DNA of 64,000 nucleotides from assembly GCA_009760885.1 (NCBI GenBank), contig CM019704.1, positions 10,376,303 to 10,440,302 on the forward strand. Direction: 5' to 3'. Position 1 is the stretch's first letter. Each line of letters starts with the position of its first letter. Made by a program: the position numbers and the translations under genes. Under the pieces are notes generated by a model. It was not told the DNA's origin and ran no database searches. It saw nothing but the letters and a program-made list of their open reading frames with translations. Positions 1-10,800 of this stretch are shown piece by piece. This DNA is from Achatina immaculata (lineage: Eukaryota; Mollusca; Gastropoda; Stylommatophora; Achatinidae).

Positions 1-40
1 CTGTACCAGTCCTCCGAATAATGGCGAGTACCTTTATCCT

Positions 41-140
41 ATGGACGCATCAGCAGCAGGCCATCTTGCTTACCGAGAGGCCTACAAGAGTGCCGTTAAT
101 GAGGCAAAGTTCCCCGTGGGACATGCAAATGAATGAATGA
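41..140 (+). mobile_element. LINE family A, 100-bp 3' end
   Basis: This is a severely 5'-truncated copy holding only the last codons and 3' tail of LINE family A. It matches the ends of the copies at 8089-8396, 34829-35257 and 39982-40899, sharing the segment with GCATCAGCAGCAGG and GACATGCAAATGAATGA. The tail is a short (ATGA)n repeat, as in RTE-type LINEs. Near-identical 11-mers flank it, ACCTTTATCCT (30-40) and ACCTATATCCT (141-151), which I read as the target-site duplication. Confidence 0.8.
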
Positions 141-184
141 ACCTATATCCTGTACTGATGGTCCAACGTTCAATCCGCTTCTCC

Positions 185-2062
185 ATCTAGTACTCCAACA
201 CACTCTTCCTGTCCACCGTCTAACCTTCTCCATCTGGTACTCCAACACACTCTTCCTGTCCACCCTCTAACCTTCTCCATCTGGTACTCAAACACACTCT
301 TCCTGTCCACCCTCTAACCTTCTCCATCTGGTACTCCAACACACTCTTCCTGTCCACCCTCTAACCTTCTCCATCTGGTACTCAAACACACTCTTCCTGT
401 CCACCCTCTAACCTTCTCCATCTGGTACTCCAACACACTCTTCCTGTCCACCCTCTAACCTTCTCCATCTGGTACTCCAAACACACTCTTCCTGTCCACC
501 CTCTAACCTTCTCCATCTGGTACTCCAACACACTCTTCCTGTCCACCGTCTAACCTTCTCCATCTGGTACTCCAACACACTCTTCCTGTCCACCCTCTAA
601 CCTTCTCCATCTGGTACTCCAACACACTCTTCCTGTCCACCCTCTAACCTTCTCCATCTGGTACTCCAACACACTCTTCCTGTCCACCCTCTAACCTTCT
701 CCATCTGGTACTCCAACACACTCTTCCTGTCCACCCTCTAACCTTTTCTGTCTGGTACTCCAACACACTCTTCCTGTCCACCGTCTAACCTTCTCCATCT
801 GGTACTCCAACACACTCTTCCTGTCCACCTCTAACCTTCTCCATCTGGTACTCCACACACTCTTCCTGTCCACCGTCTAACCTTCTCCATCTGGTACTCC
901 AACACACTCTTCCTGTCCACCCTCTAACCTTCTCCATCTGGTACTCCAACACACTCTTCCTGTCCACCCTCTAACCTTCTCCATCTGGTACTCCAACACA
1001 CTCTTCCTGTCCACCCTCTAACCTTCTCCATCTGGTACTCCAACACACTCTTCCTGTCCACCGTCTAACTTTCTCCGTCTGGTACTCCAACACACTCTTC
1101 CTGTCCACCGTCTAACCTTCTCCATCTGGTACTCCAACACACTCTTCCTGTCCACCGTCTAACCTTCTCCATCTGGTACTCCAACACACTCTTCCTGTCC
1201 ACCCTCTAACCTTCTCCATCTGGTACTCCAACACACTCTTCCTGTCCACCCTCTAACTTTCTCTGTCTGGTACTCCAACACACTCTTCCTGTCCACCCTC
1301 TAACCTTCTCTGTCTGGTACTCCAACACACTCTTCCTGTCCACCCTCTAATTTTCTCCATCTGGTACTCCAACACACTCTTCCTGTCCACCCTCTAATTT
1401 TCTCTGTCTTGTACTCCAACACACTCTTCCTGTCCACCCTCTAATTTTCTCTGTCTTGTACTCCAACACACTCTTCCTGTCCACCCTCTAATTTTCTCTG
1501 TCTTGTACTCCAACACACTCTTCCTGTCCACCCTCTAATTTTCTCTGTCTGGTACTCCAACACACTCTTCCTGTCCACCCTCTAATTTTCTCTGTCTGGT
1601 ACTCCAACACACTCTTCCTGTCCACCCTCTAATTTTCTCTGTCTTGTACTCCAACACACTCTTCCTGTCCACCCTCTAACTTTCTCTGTCTGGTACTCCA
1701 ACACACTCTTCCTGTCCACCCTCTAACCTTTTCTGTCTGGTACTCCAACACACTCTTCCTGTCCACCCTCTAACCTTTTCTGTCTGGTACTCCAACACAC
1801 TCTTCCTGTCCACCGTCTAACCTTCTCCATCTGGTACTCCAACACACTCTTCCTGTCCACCGTCTAACCTTCTCCATCTGGTACTCCAACACACTCTTCC
1901 TGTCCACCCTCTAACCTTCTCCATCTGGTACTCCAACACACTCTTCCTGTCCACCCTCTAACCTTCTCCATCTGGTACTCCAACACACTCTTCCTGTCCA
2001 CCGTCTAACCTTCTCCATCTGGTACTCCAACACACTCTTCCTGTCCACCGTCTAACCTTCTT
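185..2062. repeat. 47-bp minisatellite, about 40 copies
   Basis: A tandem array whose unit contains CACACTCTTCCTGTCCACC followed by CTCTAACCTTCTCCATCTGG. Spacing measured between successive copies is exactly 47 bp. Variants are clustered: a block at about 1330-1680 has TAATTTTCTCTGTCTTG in place of TAACCTTCTCCATCTGG, and a CCGTC/CCCTC alternation runs throughout. A few units carry 1-bp indels (for example near 480, 828 and 855). The minus strand is open over short stretches, but the unit is not a multiple of three, so these frames are artefacts. Confidence 0.97.
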
Positions 2063-2066
2063 CCCG

Positions 2067-2697
2067 CTCTCTTTTGTTTGTGTGTTACACACTCTACTTT
2101 TTCATTTGTTGATCCTCCAGCTCAGTGAGTTCCTGCATGATTGGCAACCGCCGTCGTTGGCTTCCCTGTACTCGTAGTTTGTTTTGATGGCTTTTACCCG
2201 TCATTTTACTAAAGGACCTATCCACTAAATGCCTTAGGGTTGTCCCCCCCCCCCCACCTACAGATTTACTACTCTACCCTACTCATCCGAGCTACTTACA
2301 ATGTGTGGGTTTGACAGGAACAGATAATTCCGTTTACTGTCTTACAACAGAAGGCGGACACACAACACTTGGTGTTTCCAAACCGCGGCCAGCTCTGACT
2401 ACGCCTGGCATTTCTAGACTTTGAAGATCTGACGAAGACCGGCATTTCAACCTGGTGTAGTCTTTGTACTGACCTTTTTAAGTTAGTTAAGACGCAGAAG
2501 GCATATTCTACGTCATTTTATTGGCTGACTGCTAACTCTGGGAACAAGAGTAAATGTTGCAGTTTTCTGGCCCAATCTTTATCTGAGTGGGCGAGATCGG
2601 TACAGCCATATCCGTAAGGTGTCTGAGAAGATCTATCAAAAGGTGGACATATCAAAAGGTGGACATATAAAATCTTATATATATCTTCTTATATCCT
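2067..2697. other. Unassigned spacer
   Basis: No coding or RNA feature was recognised. The stretch has a 13-bp C run near 2247 and a 17-bp direct repeat (AAAAGGTGGACATATMA) at about 2638-2669, next to the following LINE. The segment around 2390-2470 is locally GC-rich and may be an old repeat, but no family was recognised. Confidence 0.4.
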
Positions 2698-3568
2698 TCC
2701 CGTGCCGTTAAACGTCACATAGGGCTCGCAAAGTAGTTCGCCAATTTTTTATCTTCGGCGAGCCTTTCAACCTCATCAAAGGATTTTATGCCTGTTAATT
2801 TGGCCTCTCTTAATAATGTCCTCTTCAGAGTTTCACGTGGTCTGCCTCTTTTTCTTCTGCCTGTTGTGTTCCACTTGATAGTTTGTTTTGGGATTCTCTG
2901 ATCATTTCTTCTCATCACGTGACCAACATATGTCCATCTCCTTTTCCTGATCACCGTCAGACTGGTTGTTGTTCTGTCATTTGTCTTATCTCTGCATTGT
3001 TCTTGAATTCGTTGCACTTGATGCCGAGTATTTTGCTTAGGCATTTGTTTTCAAAAGAGTCTAATTTCTTTTCTATTTCTTTAGTTGTTTTCCAGCTTTC
3101 GCATGCATAAATGAGGGTGGATATTACATTTGAATTGAATAGTCTTGACTTGATTTTTGTGCTTATAACTTTTGAATTCCATATATTCTCAAGATTCTTG
3201 AAGATTGATGCTGCTTTTGCAATTTTGATCCTAACTTCCTTTCTAGTGTCACCATCCTGGTCTATGTAGCTGCCAAGGTATGCAAATTGATTGACTTCTT
3301 CAATATCTGTGCCTTCTATGTGTATTTTTCCATTTTGATTGAGAGGAATTTTCATTATTTTTGTTTTGTCCTTGTTAATTTCAAGTCCTATTTTGCTAGC
3401 CAGTGAAGACAGGTTATCTGTTTTTTCTTGCATGGAATTCACATTATTACTGATAAGAGTTATGTCATCTGCAAAGTCAAGATCTTCTAGTTGGGTCCCA
3501 TGTACCCAGTCAATGCCTGTGTTACCTGATCAGCATTTTTTTATTATGAAGTCTATTGTAATCCCAAA
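2698..3568 (-). mobile_element. LINE family B, 5'-truncated copy 1
   Basis: An RTE-like non-LTR retrotransposon fragment on the minus strand. It encodes the end of the reverse transcriptase and the C-terminal region. The longest frames are 2957-3442 (containing KIGLEINKDKTKIM, FAYLGSYIDQDGDTR and LIYACESWKTT) and 2715-3044 (RRWTYVGHVMRRN, GRRKRGRPRETLKR). The two are separated by a 1-bp deletion relative to copy 2 near 2955-2960. The 3' end (at 2698) carries an ATAAG-type tail after the conserved GTTTAACGGCACGGGAAGG. The 5' break at about 3568 is at nearly the same place as in the copy at 30925. Confidence 0.85.
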
Positions 3569-3738
3569 ATAGCACAGGAAAAAAAACCAATACAAAGAAC
3601 GAGGACAGGCGTTGTCCTGAAATATTGGTTGTTGTTGTTGTTGTATTTACTGCTCTTGAGTTCCCAGAATAGTTCCTAGCTTCCCCCTATCTTATCATCA
3701 CGGTTCTTTGTAAAATCCCGAGACATAACCGTCTACAT

Positions 3739-4587
3739 CAGTGTTGTCCAAAGTGGGCGTTAACACCCCCCGGGCGTTGGAAAGGACTAGGGGGCGGTGA
3801 CGGAAAAAGGGTCAGTGGGGTGGAGGGGTGGGGAGAATGGAAGAAAAAGGGCAGTAGGGGGCGTTGAAGGAAGACGAAGCAGCAGATGAGGACAGTAATA
3901 TCTTCCTTCACAGCACTTTTCTATCTGATATGGAGAAACTTGTGTCCCTACATGAAGATCATCCGTCACATTCTTATCTTATATCTTATATCCTTCCCGT
4001 GCCGTTAGACGTCACATAGGGCTCGCAAAGTAGTTCGCCAATATTTCCTGTCTTCGGCGAGTCTTTCAACCTCAACAAAGGATTTTATGCCTGTTAACTT
4101 GGCCTCTCTTAATAATGTTCTCTTCAGAGTTTCACGCGGTCTGCCCCTTTTTCTTCGGCCTGTTATGTTCCACTTGATAGCTTGTTTTGGGATTCTCTGC
4201 TCATTTCTTCTCATCAAGTGGCCAACATATGTCCATCTCCTTTTCCTGATCACCCGTGAGACTGGTTGTTGTTCAGTCATCTGTCTTATCTCTGCATTGT
4301 TCTTGCACATTAAAAGCTGAGAAATAATGAAGTAGGTGAGTTATGAATGTACTCTTTCATATTGCTCAATTGGTTTTTTTATTAAAGTTTTTAGTTGTGT
4401 AATTCACATCCTAGTTTAATATAGCACTGTACGAATAGTACATAACGAAAAGGGGGCGGTGGTGGGGGTAGAGGAACGTTGATGATGTCATTGAAAGAAA
4501 AGGAGGCGGTGGGGGGGGTAGGGGGAACGTTGATGATGTCATTGAAAGAAAAGGAGGCGGCAGCTCGAACAAGCCTGGGAAACACTG
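3739..4587. mobile_element. Non-autonomous hAT-like transposon
   Basis: The left end begins CAGTGTTGTCCAAAG and the right end, read on the minus strand, begins CAGTGTTTCCCAGG, both typical of hAT terminal inverted repeats. The flanking 8-mers GTCTACAT (3731-3738) and GCCTACAT (4588-4595) differ at one base and fit an 8-bp hAT target-site duplication. The sub-terminal region at about 4440-4575 has a roughly 61-bp near-duplicate with GAACGTTGATGATGTCATTG. No transposase frame remains. A family B LINE interrupts it at 3973-4305. The hAT assignment rests on termini and duplication length. Confidence 0.7.
3973..4305 (-). mobile_element. LINE family B, copy 2, nested in the hAT element
   Basis: A short 5'-truncated family B copy. 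The frame 4005-4310 encodes RRWTYVGHLMRRN, GRRKRGRPRETLKR and the C-terminus ending LRALCDV. The 6-bp sequence CACATT at 3967-3972 recurs at 4306-4311 and is the likely target-site duplication. The sequences outside it are both hAT-element DNA, so the LINE landed after the hAT copy. Confidence 0.85.
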
Positions 4588-4984
4588 GCCTACATCTATT
4601 TCACGGTGCATCGCCCTAAGTCATCTGACTATAGGAACTGTGGCCACACCGAGTTTTTTTTTTTTAAATTTAAAGACTCATCTGAAGAACAAACACTTCA
4701 AAAATGACTGAAAATGACGAGAAATGAATCCAGTATAAAAGTGTAGAATCTTGGAAAGAGTTTTAAAAAACTAATGTAACCAGGATTTCGTACATACAGA
4801 AAGTATCACTACATCCACGCATCTACTTACTTCCTGCCGGAAGATAACATTAGGTCACGTGCTCACTATGACGTTCAGAAGCTGCGGATGAAAGCACGTC
4901 TTCCAACCAAACCACACACAGTTCTTAAGTGCACATTTCCTTTCACTTTCAGTTCGTGACGAAGTCAGGATTGAGTGTGAGCTT
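4588..4984. other. Unassigned spacer
   Basis: AT-rich sequence with no recognised feature; a T run lies at about 4655. Confidence 0.3.
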
Positions 4985-5461
4985 ATAGTTCCAAAGAAAG
5001 ACAGAAATCTAAATGTGAAACATTGAACACTAACTCCCACAAATCTAAATTTAAAACTTTCGACACAAACTCCCACAAATCTAAATTTAAAACTTTCGAC
5101 ACAAACTCCCACAAATGTAAATGATAAACTTTAGAACAAAAACTCCAGAAAATTAACGAAAAAGAGAGCAAAGAATTCTCTGAAATCTAAACTCTCAAAC
5201 AGAACATAGCTCTTTTTTAAAATTTAGATGAGAAACATAGGACAAAATTTAACGCAACTGGAAATCACAGATGGAACATAAGACAGAAATTTAGATATAA
5301 AACACAGAACAAAACTTCTAGAAATATAGACGAGAAACAGGACACAGTTCTCAGAAAATTAGTTGAGAGCCATACAACAAAATTTAGGGAATTCTAAATT
5401 GAAATCTCACATAGAACACAGTTCTCGTGAGTTTGAATGAGAAATATTTAAAAAAAAAACA

Positions 5462-5508
<47 letters not shown>

Positions 5509-5990
5509 CACACCCCCCCCCCCCCCCCCACACTCTAAAGAGTATTTCAGATTTAGAGAAAGAAAAAAAATTCTACAAATCTGAATGATGAACCTACAAC
5601 ACATTCTTGAAATATAATGAGAAAGTTAAAACAAAAATTCTCAGAAATCTAAGTAACAAATTTAAAAACCGACCCCTCTACAAAAATCTGCCTACGTAAA
5701 TGACAAATTTACAACAACACATATATACAAATGTAAATGACAAAACTTCTACAAATGACAAGTTTAGAATAACACTTGTACAAATGTAAATAATATTTTC
5801 AGACAGAACACATTTCTCATAAATTTAGATGAGAAACATTAAAAAAAAAAAAGAAAAAAAATGTTTAGTACTGTAAATGAACATCTCATGCAGAACAAAA
5901 TTTATTTAGACGAAATTTAAAGAAACTAAGAAACACAGAACAAAACTTCCGGAAATCTGTGACACATACACACACAAATCTGAGGTGTGA
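4985..5990. repeat. Degenerate 36-40 bp tandem repeat with CA/C microsatellite
   Basis: Clear repeats occur at about 5028-5130, where ACAAACTCCCACAAATCTAA recurs. From there to 5990 a diverged version persists: short blocks of AAATCTAAAT / AGATGAGAAACA / AGAACAAAA at irregular spacing. A (CA)n run at about 5458-5505 passes into a C run (5512-5530). I read this as an old, decayed minisatellite. Boundaries are approximate. Confidence 0.7.
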
Positions 5991-6880
5991 GTTATTTCGG
6001 TGCAGGAAATCTATGAGCCCTTCTTCATCTTGCCCACATTTTTCTTTCGTCTAAAATTTGCACCGGGATATTACAAGCTGTGGGGGAAACCAAAACAAAA
6101 ATTAGCTGCGGGAAATTTTGTTTCACTTCAGTGGGCGGGAATATTTAGGGGAAATTATTCAATAAAATTTGAAGAGTTTTGGTTTTCAAAGTAGAGATTT
6201 TCCATCTGAAATATTTGAATGACAACATCATATTTTGTCCTCAGACTGGATCTCTGTAATATATGCAAATCATTTTTGAATACATTTCTATCAATGCACA
6301 GACATTCATGGCATTAGCATCGGCAAATGGATGGTGGGTAAGTGTTCATTTCTCTAGCATGTGTCTCAACCGGGGCGGGCTGTGATCGGAAATATTTCAT
6401 ATCGACTTTCCACGATGTTAATATTAGTTGTCTGACAGGCATTGGTTTACGTCTTTATTCATCCGCGCTACGTTTATAGCACGCTACTGCTGTAATTATT
6501 ACAAAAAATGTTATTTTATTTCACCATCTGTCTTTGCAAAACTTGTTGTGATGAAAGAGATTTTGCAGTTACCTTTTTTTCATTCTGTCACTAATTGTGG
6601 TTGTATACTTTTCGTTGAGTATACAAGCAAGTTACAAGGGTCAAGCAATACTTTGTCGCGCAGAAAAACGCTGAAATGCACGAAGCAAGCGCCGAATATA
6701 TTGAACACTGATATCGTTGAAAGCCTGTGTATTATTAGAACGCAGAAAAGGTAAAGCTCCCTGTAATTTAAATATTTGAAAATATGTGCTTTGGAACTGA
6801 ACTTATTCAATGATTCAACGAAGAATATCCTGGCCAACCATTCTACTAATGACTGGTTTGGCATTAAAGCCGATCAAAGT
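5991..6880. other. Unassigned spacer
   Basis: AT-rich. Short open frames (for example 6428-6754, +) have no recognisable domain and no splice context that I can support. Confidence 0.3.
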
Positions 6881-7079
6881 TTCCTAGTAACTTCTTCTTC
6901 TTCTTCGTTCGCTTCTACCATCAAGATCGCTCCGTGATCCTACTGAATTTACTCCTGTGGTTCTCGCGATGGTCTCATTTAGGATGGAGGCTTAGAACAT
7001 CGCGGGGCTTGGGCCTGTATTCTCGGTGGGTCACAGAAGCGGCATTGCGTGACACTGTGGTTTTCGTTGCACCAGTTCA

Positions 7080-7257
7080 GTCTAGAGTTGGACTTTCTCA
7101 CCGGAAATCCTCGGCGTGTTTTGGATATCAGTATATTCCCGCCGGGTGAGAGGTGGTTATCCATCCAGCCTAGAGTTGGACTTCCTCACCGGAAATCCTC
7201 AGCTTGATTTGGATATGAATATATCCTCGTCGGGTGAGAGGTGGTTGCCTATCTAGA
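7080..7257. repeat. 88-bp tandem duplication inside the 841-bp element
   Basis: TAGAGTTGGACTT begins at 7083 and again at 7171. Both copies continue with CTCACCGGAAATCCTC and end near GGGTGAGAGGTGGTT. They differ by scattered substitutions, so the duplication is not recent. Confidence 0.9.
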
Positions 7258-7370
7258 CTGCACTGGTCCAGTGTCTCAGATTTCAGCATTTTGTGGTCGT
7301 GGCCACTACCCTTCCTAGTTGTGACCAGGACGAATCTTTTGTGGAAGAGGACGAATCCTCGCCACTAGCG

Positions 7371-7590
7371 AGTTTCACCCGGGTTAAACCGGTTTAGGCG
7401 TATTATCCCAGTATGGGCGCGTTTATGACGTGACCGGCCTCTAGAGCGGAGGTACCGTGATATGAGTAGCCTTCAAGTTTCACCCCTGGGTTAAGCCGGT
7501 TTAGGCATATTGCCCCAGTATGGGTGTATATAGGACGAGACCGGGCTCTAGAACAGAGATGCCGTGGTATGAGTAGCCCTCACCGCGAGG
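7371..7590. repeat. 105-bp tandem duplication inside the 841-bp element
   Basis: AGTTTCACCC begins at 7371 and 7476. Both copies contain GGTTTAGGC, CCCAGTATGGG and GATATGAGTAGCC or GGTATGAGTAGCC. A third AGTTTCACCC occurs at about 7689. Confidence 0.9.
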
Positions 7591-8049
7591 CTACTGGCCA
7601 TACCGATTAAACTTCACTTAATTCTTTCCATCACCTTTTCCACGGCGGCTCCGCGGGGCAACCCTAATCGCTTCACTGGCTGGGAGGAGTTTCACCCTAC
7701 ACACGGCAGCTGAGGAATCTCGCCAGCAGCGATTCCTAGTAACCATCATAGAAAATTAGAAACAGAACGCAAGAGATTAGCAAGGAATTCAGTCTCTAGT
7801 GCTTATATCTAGACATACAAAGAAAGTCAAGGATGGATGGAGTCATTCTGTGCTAGAATTATAATCCCGAAAAAATGTGAGATTAATATAATGATTAATA
7901 TGGTGAATAAAATATGAGATTAATATGATGATTTGTCTGAGTCTTCCGCTTATGTGTGTTTGGGGGGGGGGGGGGGGGAAGCAGGGACGGACATGCATAT
8001 ATGCACTCATCCTGCTGACAATGGGATTCAATGACATAACACATTTACT

Positions 8050-8690
8050 TATATAGATTCTTAGGGTTAAGACATATATTAGATTCTTTCTTTCATTCAT
8101 TTGCATGTCCTTCGCGGAACTTTGCCTCCCAAACAGCACTCCTGTAGGCCTCTCGGTTGTAAGCAAGATGGCCTGCTGCTGATGCATCCATTTGCAGATC
8201 ATCAACGATGTCTTGCAGCTATCTTCGCCTTGGTCTTCCTCTTTTCTTTTTCCCATTATGTACCATTCCAAGACGGTTTTCTCTAGATCATCATGACATC
8301 ATGTCCAAAATATTTAAGTTTTCTCTCTTTAATCCTCTTTACTAGCCAGCCTTTTTCAATATTAAGTTCTTGTAGTATAGATATATTTTTTCTTTTTTAG
8401 ATTCTTAGGGTCAGGATATATTTTACTTATCTAGATTCTTAGGGTGATGACACATTTTACTTATCTAGATAGTAGAGAGATGACCAGTTTTATTATCTAA
8501 ATGGTAAGGAGATGACACGTTTTGTTATCTGGATGGTAAGGAGAAAACACGTTTTGTTATCTGGATGATAGGGAGATGACACGTTTTGTTATCTGGATGA
8601 TAGGGAGATGACACGTTTTGTTATCTGGATGATAGGGAGATGACACGTTTTGTTATCTGGATGATAGGGAGATGACACATCTTGTCATCT
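8050..8690. repeat. Minisatellite (32-bp core), interrupted by LINE A
   Basis: At 8520-8690 the 32-bp unit has GATGACACGTTTTGTTATCT followed by GGATGATAGGGA. More diverged units with TAGATTCTTAGGGT occur at 8052-8080 and 8398-8470, on either side of the inserted LINE. The LINE therefore landed inside or at the edge of the array. Confidence 0.85.
8089..8396 (-). mobile_element. LINE family A, 5'-truncated, minus strand
   Basis: This is the 3' end of family A in reverse: TTCATTCATTTGCATGTCC at 8091 is the complement of the conserved tail, and the C-terminal frame with GKRK-EEDQGED is visible at 8155-8270 (degraded relative to GKRKRGRPRRRW). The direct repeat TTAGATTCTT (8079-8088 and 8397-8406) is the likely target-site duplication. 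Confidence 0.85.
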
Positions 8691-9329
8691 AGGTGGCCGA
8701 ACACATGAAAGTAAACACAAAATGAGAACTAAAACGACAGCAAGAAGCAACTAGAGAAAGAACAAAGCATCGAAACCAAGCTAAGGGAGAAAAGAAAAAC
8801 TGATGAAAATTTGTAAAAGCCTAGAACAATAAATTCTGAACCGGTATTCTAAAGAGGTTAGCAGATTATTTGTTGACGATGATAACGATGTCGAGCCAGT
8901 CCATGACAGGTTGTATGTTGACAATGATAACAACGGAGACCAGTCTACGACAGACTGTATGTTGATAATAGCGTCAACTGGCTCAGGACATATTGTATAT
9001 TGATTATAACAATCTCTGACTGTTTACTACTTTCTCAGGTAGGTTTAAGTAAACATATTAATATTTTGCGGAAGGATAAAGGAAAAAGAGGCCTTTTCTG
9101 AGACGAGATTAATGCTCTGAATCAGGGGCTCTTACTCTTTTTATGATTACGAGAACCAATGGATTGCGCAGTTTGTCCCCCTGCCTCCGTTGGCTAAGAT
9201 GTCGACATCTTCACCATCATATCAGGAACCAGTATAACTTCAAAAGACATCACTGGGTTAGTTTTGTGGTACACGTGAATAGCTGGAAACAAAATAGTTG
9301 AAAGAAAGTGAGATCGAGTCTTACACCAC
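8691..9329. other. Unassigned spacer with a short degenerate repeat
   Basis: Two to three diverged copies of a roughly 55-60 bp unit with TGTATGTTGA and ATAACRACGG lie at about 8865-9010. No gene was recognised. Confidence 0.35.
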
Positions 9330-9900
9330 CAGCATTTGGATATGAAATATTCATTGACACCACCACCACCAACACCACCTCGTGCTGTCTCCATTCTGCT
9401 CTGCTTCTTGCCTTCCTAGTACACTCGGCCAAGCTGGCCCTCCATCTCTTGATGTTGTCCACCCTTCTATGGCGTTTTGTCCTCTTGCTCTGTTCTCTTC
9501 AGTCTTGCCCTCAAGTAGAGTCTTCAATATAGTTTTAAAGTAAGAGAACGCAGTTTTGTAGGATTAGACCTCGAAAAAATCGTAGACAGTTTTTATAAAT
9601 AGGAAACAACGAGGCTTTCGCACAATAAAGTAAGAGAACACAGTTTTGAATATAGTTTTATGACTCTTGACGTGCCCAGAGTATCTCAGTTATCATGTTC
9701 TTATGATCTTCAGTATTTTCTCTGTTCAGTTCCATCTAACCAAGCACTTCTTTGCTTGTTTCTTTTTCTGTCCACTTCATACACCATGTTCTTATATATA
9801 TATATATACACATTTCGAGGGCCTCTTATTTTCTTTCTTTGTTGTCTTGTTCAAGGTCCAGATTTCTACATCATAAAAGAATATTGAATATATGAAGTAT
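9330..9900 (-). mobile_element. LINE family F remnant
   Basis: On the minus strand the frame 9250-9462 contains MDNIKRWRASLAECTRKAR, matching the C-terminal region common in RTE-like endonuclease-reverse transcriptase elements. Upstream fragments (9660-9780) decode as a broken YSGHVK-type motif. The 3' end runs into a (GGT)n tract (CACCACCACC on the plus strand at 9358-9378), probably its tail. A duplicated AAGTAAGAGAAC-CAGTTTT segment (9539 and 9629) interrupts the body. Frame disruptions mark it as dead. Confidence 0.6.
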
Positions 9901-10788
9901 TTTACGACACGTAGTCTCAGTTGCTGCGATATTTCCTTTGATGTAAGGATCTTCTTCATTCTATTGGAAGTTTTTTTTTTTTTTCATTCCTACTTTCCTG
10001 CAAACTTCCTTTCACATTTTCCAAATACTGAAAGATATTTACCCTTATATAACGTCCACTTTCATCTTAAAGGACAATTTTTAGATGTCAGTTGTTAGTG
10101 AAAACTGGTAAGGAAATTTTACATCGATGATACTTTCATAGCCGGCCTCAGTAACAATATATCAACATATAATTAACAAAATTAAAACATGACAGGTCTT
10201 GACAATAACATACAATGATTGGTCCCACGTTTTCAACATCCGGTACATGAGCATCGAGAAGCGTCGACTATCGCAAGTTGTTAGACTATCACCATCTTGG
10301 TATGCTCAAAGGTAATGCAGGAAACAGAATGGTGAAACGATAACTTATTATAGCTTATATTAGCAAAAAGTTGAAACAATTCAATGACCATATGCACATA
10401 GTGATGCAACACCATTATTCGTAGCCGGTAATAGCTCTAGCTGGTCTGTCGACCAGAGGCTAGACAACCACGGGGAAAGTTTACTTTCCGTTTATGTCTT
10501 CACGCCATTTTGTTCATGGTATGATAGATTATCCCTGTTCGTTTATCTAAACAGAGTAAGGTTTCTTAAATTCATTAAATCTGACAGATTGTAAAGTTCA
10601 CTCCATAAACCCAACGATTTATTGTACAGTCCGCCATTGTAATAATTTTCACGGTGCAATGAAGGGAGCATGAATTGTCAGGTGTTTTGTCAATGTAAAA
10701 TGTCTAGGTTTGTTGGGGCCTATGGCCATGTAGCAAGTTTTTTTCCCCATTGGACAGAGAATATAGTAAAACGTTTAAATGGGCTATC
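9901..10788. other. Unassigned spacer
   Basis: No recognisable gene. The plus-strand frame opening at 10670 is flanking DNA read through into LINE D; its first 44 residues are not part of the element. Confidence 0.4.
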
Positions 10789-10800
10789 ATTTACAGTAAA

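Larger units (their letters stand above)
6892..7732 (-). mobile_element. 841-bp non-coding retroelement sharing the LINE D 3' tail
   Basis: A perfect 11-bp direct repeat, TTCCTAGTAAC, flanks it (6881-6891 and 7733-7743). On the minus strand it ends GCGAACGAAGAAGAAGAAG, the same terminus as LINE D (at about 12760-12788, +), which suggests that D's machinery mobilises it. The body is GC-rich against AT-rich surroundings and has no long frame. It holds two internal tandem duplications, of 88 bp (about 7080-7257) and 105 bp (about 7371-7590). I saw no convincing tRNA-type A and B boxes, so it is not an ordinary tRNA SINE. A LINE-derived or LINE-dependent element is the best reading. Confidence 0.75.

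Noticed and set aside
2390..2470. CTGACGA as a hammerhead core
   Set aside because: No GAAA box or closing stems at the right distance.
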